A DNA stretch of 64,000 nucleotides from Gammaproteobacteria bacterium RIFCSPHIGHO2_12_FULL_36_30 (GTDB lineage: Bacteria; Pseudomonadota; Gammaproteobacteria; Coxiellales; Coxiellaceae). Positions 57,317-64,000 of this stretch are shown piece after piece. The translations under genes were made by a program, and so were the position numbers. The DNA lies in assembly GCA_001801815.1 (NCBI GenBank), contig MGXU01000010.1, positions 62,001 through 126,000 on the forward strand. The letters run 5' to 3'. Each line of letters begins with the position of its first letter. Within the stretch, counting starts at the first letter, position 1. The notes beneath the pieces are model-generated. The model was not told the DNA's origin, ran no database searches, and saw only the letters and a list, made by a program, of their open reading frames with translations.

Positions 57317-60300
57317 ATGACTCAATTGCAACTCAAAGAATTCAATTTTTCAGAATTATTCACAGCGAATGGTTTAGCAAAATTGGATCACATATTTTTA
57401 AAAAAATTAACCGAAATAGATAAAACATTATCAGAACAATTAAAACAATATCGCGCAGGAAAGTTATCTCATTCAGAAATGAGCGAATTGATAATTCAAT
57501 GCGCACCGATTTTAGAAAAATTTATTGCGGAATTATTTCAGATTGAATCTGCCGTTGCAGATTTATATTCAAAAACACATCACCACGATCCAATTTTTCA
57601 ATTTAAAGATTATTATGTTCATCACGCAAAACGATTAATAAAATCCGTAACCGATATTTCGCAATTTGACGAATTACAAACTTGGCTCAACAATGAGAGT
57701 TGCACTTTCAGAAGCTCGCCCGGCAGGGTGAGCGCCATGCAAGACCTCGAACTCGAAATCGCGCAACTCGGCATGCATTTCCTATCCAACGAAAACAAAT
57801 ATAAATTAGAAATAGAAAAATTAATTCTCTGGTGCGCACTCGCCATGCAATGTGATGCAGGAAAAAAAATAATAAGAAATTGGCGCAGCTTTCATCAACC
57901 GCAAAAAAAACATTTTGAAAATTTAGTGCCGATGATTCCCGTTGAAAATGATCCTTACAGCCGTTTTGAAGCGCCGAAAGATAAGCAACGCGAACGAGAT
58001 GGTTTTACATTAACTGATCCGCGCATGTCATTGCGTGAAGTATTAGATGAAATTCATTATTGCGTTTATTGCCATAAAAATGAAGGTGATTTTTGTTCGA
58101 GTGGATTTCCTGTTAAAAAAAATAATCCTGAAATGGGATTAAAAATAAATCCTGTCGGCGATATTTTAACAGGTTGTCCGCTTGAAGAAAAAATTTCTGA
58201 AATGCATACAGTGAAAAAATCTGGATTTGGAATCGGTGCATTAGCAATTGTCACAATTGATAATCCAATGTGTGCTGTCACAGGTCATCGCATTTGTAAT
58301 GATTGTATGAAAGCGTGCATATATCAAAAACAAGATCCCGTGAATATTCCAGAAATAGAAACACGTGTGTTGACCGATGTTTTAGATTTGCCGTGGGGTG
58401 TAGAAATTTATGATTTATTAATTAAATGGAATCCACTGCGTCAAACACAGTATGCAGAAAAACCCTATAATAATAGTAAAATTGCTGTGATGGGAATGGG
58501 ACCCGCTGGTTTTACTTTAGCGCATCATTTATTAATGGAAGGTTGTGCGGTGGTTGGCTGTGATGGTTTAAAAATAGAACCGCTGCCAGAAAAATTTATT
58601 TTAAATCCGATTTATGATTTTAATTCCTTAAAAGAATCGCTTGATGATCGCATTATGGCAGGATTTGGTGGTGTTGCAGAATATGGCATCACTGTTCGTT
58701 GGGATAAAAATTTTTTAAAATTAATTTATTTAAGTTTAATGCGAAGATCACATTTTCAATTATTTGGAAATGTGCGATTTGGCGGCACAATTACAGTTGA
58801 AAATGCAGCCGCACTTGGATTTGATCATGTTGCCATTACAGTGGGCGCAGGTTTACCTCGCGAATTATCAATTCCAAATAGTTTAGCGCCAGGCATGCGT
58901 CAAGCAAATGATTTTTTAATGGCGTTGCAATTAACAGGTGCAACAAAAAAATCAAGCATGGCAAATTTACAAGTGCGATTACCTTCAGTTGTAATTGGCG
59001 GTGGATTAACAGGTGTTGATGCTGCAACAGAAGCGCAAGCATATTACATTGTGCAAGTTGAAAAAATTCATCAACGTTATTATATTTTAAAATCTGAAAT
59101 TGGCGAAGAAAATCTGCGATCACGTTTCGATACGCAATCATTAATTATTTTAGATGAATTTTTATTGCATGCTGAAAAAATAATTTCTGAAAAACAAAAT
59201 GCGAAAAAAGAAAATAGAAAACCTCATTTAAATAAATTAATTCGCGAATGGGGCGGTGTGACAATTGCTTATCGTAAAAGTATTCAAGAATCGCCAGCGT
59301 ACCAGCGTAATCATGAAGAAGTGATTAAAGCGATGGAAGAGGGAATTTATTATGCGGAAGGATTAGAGCCAAGCGGTGTACTGCTCGATGAGTACGGTGA
59401 TTGCGCAGGATTAACGTGTCGTTCGCGTGTACAAGACGAATCGGGTGATTGGATATTTTCAACTGAAGAAAAAATATTACCCGCAAAATCTATTTTTGTT
59501 GCAACAGGCGCGAAACCCAATATCGCTTATGAATTTGAACATCGTGGCACATTTGCGCGAATAAAAGATGCATATCAAAGTTATGAAATGATTAATGGCG
59601 AATTGATTGCAACACAAAATGATTCGCATATTAAAGCAGAACATTTTGGAATTTTTACTAGCAATTCACATGTAAGTTTTTTAGGCGACACTAATCCCTT
59701 ATTTCACGGCAGTGTTGTGAAAGCAATTGCTTCTGCAAAACGTGGGTATCCAAAGATAATGGAAGTAGTGGGAGTGGGAGCGGGAGAAAATGACTACGTT
59801 GCTTTTCGTGAAAAAATAAATTATTTATTACAAGCAGAAATTATTTCATTAAAGCGTTTATCAAAAAATATTCTTGAGTTAACGGTAAAAGCGCCGATGG
59901 CCGCAACACAATGTAAACCAGGACAATTTTATCGTATTCAAAATTATGAAACGTCGGCGTTATTATTAGATGATTCGCGTTTGCAAACTGAAACTATTTC
60001 TGCGCTCGGTATTTTAAATACAGAAAAACCAGATGAAATATCATTTTTAATTTATGAATCAGGGGCGAGTACAAAATTAGTTTCTACTTTTAAAGTAGGT
60101 GATCCGATTGCTTTAATGGGACCGACTGGCGCAAAAACAAATATTCCGCAAGAGCCACAAACTATTTTAATTGTCGGTAATCAATTTGTGATTCCGTATA
60201 TTTTATCAGCGGGGCCCGCATTAAAAGCAGCAGGACATAAAATTTTTGCTGTCATTCAATCTAATAATATAATCGTAAAAGATCGAATTGAAAAAATCGC

Positions 60301-60724
60301 CGATAAAATTATTTATTGTGATGATGAAAAAAATGTAATTGATGAAATGAAAAAATGTGATTTACAAAATATTAAAACTATTTTTGTTGTCGCCTCATCA
60401 TCACTATTAAAAACAATTCAACATGCACGAAACACAACATTAAAAAATGCTTTAAATCCAGAGGTAAAATTCACTGCATCAGTTTACGGTTCAATGCAAT
60501 GCATGTTAAAAGGTGTTTGCGCGCAATGTTTGCAATGGCAAATTGATCCCGTCACAGGCAAACGCACAAAAGCAGTGTATGCATGTTCATGGCAACATCA
60601 GCCGATGGAAATTATTGATATCGATAATATCAAGGAACGTTTAGGACAAAATAAAATGCAGGAAACACTCACTAATTTGTGGGTAGAATATTTGTTTGAA
60701 AAGCATCGTGTGGAAAAAGTGTGA
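57317..60724 (+). CDS. Large Fe-S flavoprotein oxidoreductase (GltD-like plus FNR-like)
   Basis: 1135 residues in three parts. A helical N-terminus (1-235) leads to Cys clusters (CVYCHKNEGDFC near 250; CAVTGHRICNDCMKACIY near 320). A GltD-like FAD/NAD(P) oxidoreductase has IAVMGMGPAGFTLAHHL near 389 and VIGGGLTGVDAATEA near 558. A C-terminal FNR/PyrK-like flavin reductase (835-1100) ends in CMLKGVCAQC. It probably moves electrons between NAD(P)H and an unknown acceptor. Two stretches, 131-140 and 815-826, are coded by dispersed repeat sequence. Confidence 0.82.
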   Translation: MTQLQLKEFNFSELFTANGLAKLDHIFLKKLTEIDKTLSEQLKQYRAGKLSHSEMSELIIQCAPILEKFIAELFQIESAVADLYSKTHHHDPIFQFKDYYVHHAKRLIKSVTDISQFDELQTWLNNESCTFRSSPGRVSAMQDLELEIAQLGMHFLSNENKYKLEIEKLILWCALAMQCDAGKKIIRNWRSFHQPQKKHFENLVPMIPVENDPYSRFEAPKDKQRERDGFTLTDPRMSLREVLDEIHYCVYCHKNEGDFCSSGFPVKKNNPEMGLKINPVGDILTGCPLEEKISEMHTVKKSGFGIGALAIVTIDNPMCAVTGHRICNDCMKACIYQKQDPVNIPEIETRVLTDVLDLPWGVEIYDLLIKWNPLRQTQYAEKPYNNSKIAVMGMGPAGFTLAHHLLMEGCAVVGCDGLKIEPLPEKFILNPIYDFNSLKESLDDRIMAGFGGVAEYGITVRWDKNFLKLIYLSLMRRSHFQLFGNVRFGGTITVENAAALGFDHVAITVGAGLPRELSIPNSLAPGMRQANDFLMALQLTGATKKSSMANLQVRLPSVVIGGGLTGVDAATEAQAYYIVQVEKIHQRYYILKSEIGEENLRSRFDTQSLIILDEFLLHAEKIISEKQNAKKENRKPHLNKLIREWGGVTIAYRKSIQESPAYQRNHEEVIKAMEEGIYYAEGLEPSGVLLDEYGDCAGLTCRSRVQDESGDWIFSTEEKILPAKSIFVATGAKPNIAYEFEHRGTFARIKDAYQSYEMINGELIATQNDSHIKAEHFGIFTSNSHVSFLGDTNPLFHGSVVKAIASAKRGYPKIMEVVGVGAGENDYVAFREKINYLLQAEIISLKRLSKNILELTVKAPMAATQCKPGQFYRIQNYETSALLLDDSRLQTETISALGILNTEKPDEISFLIYESGASTKLVSTFKVGDPIALMGPTGAKTNIPQEPQTILIVGNQFVIPYILSAGPALKAAGHKIFAVIQSNNIIVKDRIEKIADKIIYCDDEKNVIDEMKKCDLQNIKTIFVVASSSLLKTIQHARNTTLKNALNPEVKFTASVYGSMQCMLKGVCAQCLQWQIDPVTGKRTKAVYACSWQHQPMEIIDIDNIKERLGQNKMQETLTNLWVEYLFEKHRVEKV
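57707..57736 (+). repeat. Palindromic repeat embedded in the flavoprotein gene
   Basis: AGCTCGCCCGGCAGGGTGAGC plus TTCAG and GCC flanks. It is the reverse complement of the palindrome at 21883-21914 apart from a compensated stem change, and it shares CAGAAGCYCGC with family B. It is read in frame (residues 131-140). Confidence 0.7.
59759..59791 (+). repeat. Possible repeat-derived segment in the flavoprotein gene
   Basis: AGTGGGAGTGGGAGCGGGAG followed by AAAA resembles the minus strand of 14518-14541 (22 of 24) and, loosely, family C arms. It encodes the simple run EVVGVGAGEN. Weak evidence because the motif is low-complexity. Confidence 0.4.
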
Positions 60725-60728
60725 GCGA

Positions 60729-61349
60729 TTAATTCAACAATTCCCGCATCTTCGCCTTAATCATATCAATCGCAATCCGATTTTCACCACCGCGCGGAAC
60801 AATTAAATCTGCGTAGCGTTTGCTGGGTTCGATAAATTGTAAATACATCGGACGTACGGTATTTTGATATTGTTCCAAAATAGATTCAAGCGAGCGACCG
60901 CGTTCTAATAAATCGCGACGCAAACGACGAATTAAACAAATATCTAAAGCGGTGTCCATAAAAATTCGAATATCCATAATGCTACGCAATGCTGGATCAA
61001 CAAATAATAAAATTCCTTCGAGTACAATAATGCGATGTTGACCAATTGTACGCGTTTCTTTTTTCCGTTGATGCAAATTAAAATCATAACGCGGCACTTC
61101 AACTGTTTTGCCTTGCTGCAATAATTTTAATTGTTGAATTAATAATTCATGATCGAGCGCATCGGGATGGTCGAAATTCATCTTTGCGCGTTCTGCGACA
61201 GATAAATGATGTAAATCTTTATAATAAGAATCTTCGGAAATCACGGCGACTTGATCAGAACCTAATTCATTCACGATAGTGTTGGCTAATAAACTTTTTC
61301 CAGAAGCGGATGCGCCAGAAATGCCGATAATGATGGTGTGATTATTCAT
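60729..61349 (-). CDS. udk: Uridine kinase
   Basis: Phosphorylates uridine and cytidine in pyrimidine salvage. P-loop [23 protein letters not shown] and [12 protein letters not shown] match the family. Start taken at 61349 ([11 protein letters not shown], 206 aa); the frame from 61367 adds six residues. It converges with the flavoprotein gene and is divergent from aroC. Confidence 0.95.
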   Translation of the reverse strand: MNNHTIIIGISGASASGKSLLANTIVNELGSDQVAVISEDSYYKDLHHLSVAERAKMNFDHPDALDHELLIQQLKLLQQGKTVEVPRYDFNLHQRKKETRTIGQHRIIVLEGILLFVDPALRSIMDIRIFMDTALDICLIRRLRRDLLERGRSLESILEQYQNTVRPMYLQFIEPSKRYADLIVPRGGENRIAIDMIKAKMRELLN

Positions 61350-61397
61350 ATGATATATAATCCGCAATTAAGAATAACTGATTATAGCGGTATATTA

Positions 61398-62450
61398 ATG
61401 TCTGGCAATAGCGTTGGAAAAATATTTGTTGTGACAACGTGTGGTGAAAGCCATGGCGATGCGATGATGTGCATTGTCGACGGTTGTCCTGCGAATATTG
61501 CATTGTCAGAAAATGATATACAAATTGAAATTGATCGCAGGAAAACGGGTGCGTCACCTTTCACATCGCAACGTCACGAATCAGATCGCGTGAAAATTAT
61601 TTCAGGTGTGTTTGAAGGAAAGACAACTGGCACGCCAATTGGATTAATTATTCCAAATGAAAACGCACGCACAACTGATTATGAAAAAAATAAAAATCTT
61701 TTTCGTCCTGGGCATGCGGATTTTACCTATCAAAAAAAATATGGCATTCGTGATTATCGTGGTGGCGGAAGATCGTCTGCGCGTGAAACGGTTTCGTGGG
61801 TTGCAGCGGGTGCGATTGCAAAAAAAGTTTTATTTGAAAAATGTGGAATTATTTTTCAGGGATATGTTGCGCAAATAGGAAATATTATTGCGGAAGAAAT
61901 TGATTTAAATTTTGTAAATCAAAATCCATTTTATTTTCCTGACAAAAATAAAATTAAAGAATTAGAAAATTTAATTGAAGCATTGCGTCGCGAAGGAAAT
62001 TCAATTGGTGCGCGCGTTAATGTTATTGCAAAAAATATTCCTGTTGGTTTGGGTGAACCTGTTTTTGATAAATTAGACGCGGTTATTGCACATGCAATGA
62101 TGGGAATTAATGCAGCAAAAGGTGTTGAAATTGGTGATGGATTTTCTGTTGTTGCACAAAAAGGTTCAGAAAATAGAGATGAAATTACACCAAGTGGATT
62201 TTTATCAAATCATGCAGGTGGAATTTTAGGTGGGATTTCTAGCGGGCAAGATATTTTCGTTAGTGTTGCATTTAAACCCGCATCAAGTATTCGAATCCCC
62301 GGAAAAACAATTGATATTAATAATAATCCTGCAGAAATAATTACAACGGGACGACATGATCCGTGTGTTGGTATTCGCGCAGTGCCGATTGTTGAAGCGC
62401 GGTTGGCGATGGTTTTGTTGGATTATTTTTTTTTAAAAACCCGAATATGA
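61398..62450 (+). CDS. aroC: Chorismate synthase
   Basis: Last step of the shikimate pathway, FMNH2-dependent. 350 residues with [14 protein letters not shown] near the start, [30 protein letters not shown], and the C-terminal [17 protein letters not shown]. Start at 61398 ([14 protein letters not shown]) fits the conserved N-terminus. Confidence 0.97.
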   Translation: MSGNSVGKIFVVTTCGESHGDAMMCIVDGCPANIALSENDIQIEIDRRKTGASPFTSQRHESDRVKIISGVFEGKTTGTPIGLIIPNENARTTDYEKNKNLFRPGHADFTYQKKYGIRDYRGGGRSSARETVSWVAAGAIAKKVLFEKCGIIFQGYVAQIGNIIAEEIDLNFVNQNPFYFPDKNKIKELENLIEALRREGNSIGARVNVIAKNIPVGLGEPVFDKLDAVIAHAMMGINAAKGVEIGDGFSVVAQKGSENRDEITPSGFLSNHAGGILGGISSGQDIFVSVAFKPASSIRIPGKTIDINNNPAEIITTGRHDPCVGIRAVPIVEARLAMVLLDYFFLKTRI

Positions 62451-62489
62451 TTCTCTTTGCAAAAGAGCGATAATTTCCTTCTTATAAAT

Positions 62490-62533
62490 ACCCTAACTTG
62501 TAACTACAAACTTGTAGTTGATATTTGTAGGGT
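62490..62533. promoter_or_regulatory. Nested inverted repeat upstream of brnT
   Basis: AACTACAA (62502-62509) and TTGTAGTT (62512-62519) are perfect inverted repeats with a 2-nt spacer, inside an outer pair ACCCTA (62490-62495) and TAGGGT (62528-62533). Lies 25 nt before the brnT start. Probable operator for BrnA autorepression. Confidence 0.6.
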
Positions 62534-62558
62534 GTTTTGTTATTATAGGAGAATAATC

Positions 62559-62879
62559 ATGCTATTTGAGTGGGATGAACATAAGAATAGGATTAATCAA
62601 GCAAAGCATGGAATTGATTTTGAATTAGCTTCTCTCGTGTTTCTTGACCCTGATTTGTTATCAGAGCTTGATCATCGCTATACGTATCTTGAAGAACGAT
62701 GGAAAACTACTGGATTGGTTGAGGATGGATTGATTTGTGTTGGACATACAGTGGAGAACGATGATGACGAAGAAAATATCAGACTTATCACAGCCAGGGC
62801 GGCTAGTTCAAATGAGGCAAGAAGATATCGTATTAACAGAGGAAATGAAAGAGGAATTGCGTGCGTTAAAATATCGTAA
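62559..62879 (+). CDS. brnT: BrnT family toxin
   Basis: 106-residue RelE-like ribonuclease toxin. Family features are FEWDEHKNRINQAKHGIDFELA, then IRLITARAASSNEARRY. SD AGGAG is 7 nt before the ATG at 62559. The antitoxin gene overlaps its end. The segment after ARRY is longer than in most BrnT proteins. Confidence 0.9.
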   Translation: MLFEWDEHKNRINQAKHGIDFELASLVFLDPDLLSELDHRYTYLEERWKTTGLVEDGLICVGHTVENDDDEENIRLITARAASSNEARRYRINRGNERGIACVKIS

Positions 62880-63105
62880 AATCGATTTTTCAGATATCCC
62901 AGAAACTGATTTTACGTATGCTATTCGCGGAAAATTTTATCGTCCAAGAAAACAGCAAGTCACTGTTCGTTTTGATTTAGATGTGTTGGAATGGTTTAAA
63001 AAATCGTCACCAAAATATCAAACATTGATGAATATTGCGTGCAGAGAATATATGATACGTCATCAAAAGCAGACAAAGAAGACACCGCATGCCAAAAAAA
63101 TATAA
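62812..63105 (+). CDS. brnA: BrnA family antitoxin
   Basis: DNA-binding antitoxin of the ribbon-helix-helix type that neutralises BrnT and represses the operon. It shows SDIPETD, then QVTVRFDLDVLEWFKK and YQTLMNIACREYM. The start is uncertain: 62761, 62812 and 62845 are all possible, and I chose 62812 as a compromise between family length and overlap with brnT. Its end overlaps asd by 17 nt. Confidence 0.88.
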   Translation: MRQEDIVLTEEMKEELRALKYRKIDFSDIPETDFTYAIRGKFYRPRKQQVTVRFDLDVLEWFKKSSPKYQTLMNIACREYMIRHQKQTKKTPHAKKI

Positions 63106-64000
63106 CATCGCCATCGTCGGCGCAACAGGAATTGTTGGTGAAACATTATTAAGTTTATTAGCTGAACGTGATTTTCCTGTCGGCGAATTATTTGCATTAG
63201 CGAGTGAAAAATCAGCTGGAAATTCAGTTATTTTTAAAGAAAAACCAATTATGGTAAATATGTTGGATGGTTTTGATTTTTCCAAAATTGATTTTGCTTT
63301 TTTTGCAGCTGGAAATGAAGTGTCATTAAAATATGCGCCGATTGCGGCAGAAGCGGGATGTATTGTGATCGATAAATCCAGCGCATTTCGTTATGACAAA
63401 GATGTTCCGCTCGTTGTTCCTGAAGTAAATCCAACCGCATTAAAAAAAATTCCAAAAAATATTATCGCAAATCCCAATTGCAATACCATTCCTGTTGTTG
63501 CAGCGCTGAAACCTATTTATGATAAATTTGGAATTCAGCGAATTAATATTTCAACCTATCAATCTGTTTCTGGCGCAGGAAAACAAGGCATCGAAGCACT
63601 CGCGAAAGAAACCGCCGCATTATTAAGCGGGCAATCTATTAATGAATACGCACTAAAAAAACAAATTGCATTCAATGTCATTCCAAAAATTGATTCGTTT
63701 CATGAAAATAATTACACACTAGAAGAAATGAAAATTGTATGGGAAACGCAAAAAATTTTAGATGATAAAAAAATCTTAATTAATCCAACTGCGGTTCGCG
63801 TGCCCGTTTTTTTTGGACACAGCGCAAGCGTTCATATTGAAACAGAAAAATTTCCTGATGTAGATGTTGTGCGCGAATTATTGGAAAAAATGCCAGGCAT
63901 TGTTGTGATTGATGGTGATGATTTTCCAACACCTGTGACCGATGCGGCAAGTCAAGATGCAATTTTTGTTGGACGAATTCGCAATGATATTTCTCATAAA
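63089..64000 (+). CDS. asd: Aspartate-semialdehyde dehydrogenase (5' part)
   Basis: Reduces aspartyl phosphate to the semialdehyde for Lys/DAP, Thr and Met synthesis. The first 304 codons are present and the gene runs off the window. It has the NADP loop VGATGIVGETLL, the catalytic Cys in NPNCNT and the GAGKQGIEAL region. This is the variant common in Legionella-type and Gram-positive bacteria rather than the E. coli type. The start lies within brnA's end. Confidence 0.95.
   Translation, partial: MPKKYNIAIVGATGIVGETLLSLLAERDFPVGELFALASEKSAGNSVIFKEKPIMVNMLDGFDFSKIDFAFFAAGNEVSLKYAPIAAEAGCIVIDKSSAFRYDKDVPLVVPEVNPTALKKIPKNIIANPNCNTIPVVAALKPIYDKFGIQRINISTYQSVSGAGKQGIEALAKETAALLSGQSINEYALKKQIAFNVIPKIDSFHENNYTLEEMKIVWETQKILDDKKILINPTAVRVPVFFGHSASVHIETEKFPDVDVVRELLEKMPGIVVIDGDDFPTPVTDAASQDAIFVGRIRNDISHK

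Overview
The window is AT-rich chromosomal DNA from a gammaproteobacterium. Gene content fits the Legionellales (Legionella/Coxiella relatives): a 60-residue protein that looks like the CBU_0585 family, the gene order miaB-phoH-ybeY-corC-lnt, dacA-ybeD and ndk-rodZ-hisS-yfgM-der, and several orphan proteins that look host-directed. The species cannot be named from the sequence alone. Nearly all of the window is coding, with tight operons and a normal housekeeping load, so this is not a heavily decayed genome.

Layout. 0-5 kb: carB-greA, then cbpM/cbpA on the other strand. 5-10 kb: an unknown membrane protein, a chagasin-like protease inhibitor, a PPi-type phosphofructokinase, mpl and prpB. 10-14.5 kb: a GtrA / DedA-PAP2-LssY pair probably tied to undecaprenyl-phosphate handling, and lipB-lipA. 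14.5-24 kb: a TPP riboswitch in front of a PQ-loop transporter, an outer-membrane barrel, a LexA-like regulator with a clear inverted-repeat operator, a response regulator/hybrid kinase pair and an ankyrin/proline-rich orphan. 24-30 kb: dacA-ybeD and ndk-rodZ-hisS-yfgM-der. 30-38 kb: a protein resembling mitochondrial carriers, a GT2-GtrA fusion, a divergent peptide deformylase, tRNA-Leu, ung, rlpA, rlmB and an OprB-like porin. 38-55 kb: DAHP synthase, a four-gene leucine-catabolism operon, the miaB-lnt cluster, pepA and fadI-fadJ. 55-64 kb: an orphan Phd/YefM antitoxin, ferredoxin, glutaredoxin, a 1135-residue Fe-S flavoprotein, udk, aroC, a BrnT/BrnA module and the 5' part of asd.

The most unusual feature is a set of dispersed structured repeats. 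(A) Three copies of a ~245-bp multi-arm palindrome lie 6-10 nt after a stop codon, always in the same orientation relative to transcription, with compensatory base-pair changes between copies. (B) Three copies of a ~45-60-bp element lie 1-12 nt after stop codons, always sense. (C) A ~33-nt arm occurs as a full hairpin after a stop codon, as a solo arm in a second intergenic gap, and in frame inside carB. A further palindrome related to B occurs once after a kinase gene and once in frame inside the large flavoprotein. A separate 115-nt hairpin after hisS has arm differences that are mostly G-U compatible. The pattern resembles the palindromic elements of Rickettsia that invade both spacers and reading frames, and suggests selection on the transcribed RNA.

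Other leads are the riboswitch-controlled PQ-loop protein (candidate thiamine importer), the carrier-like protein and the PPxY/ankyrin protein (candidate effectors), and a leucine-degradation operon lacking the biotin subunit and HMG-CoA lyase.
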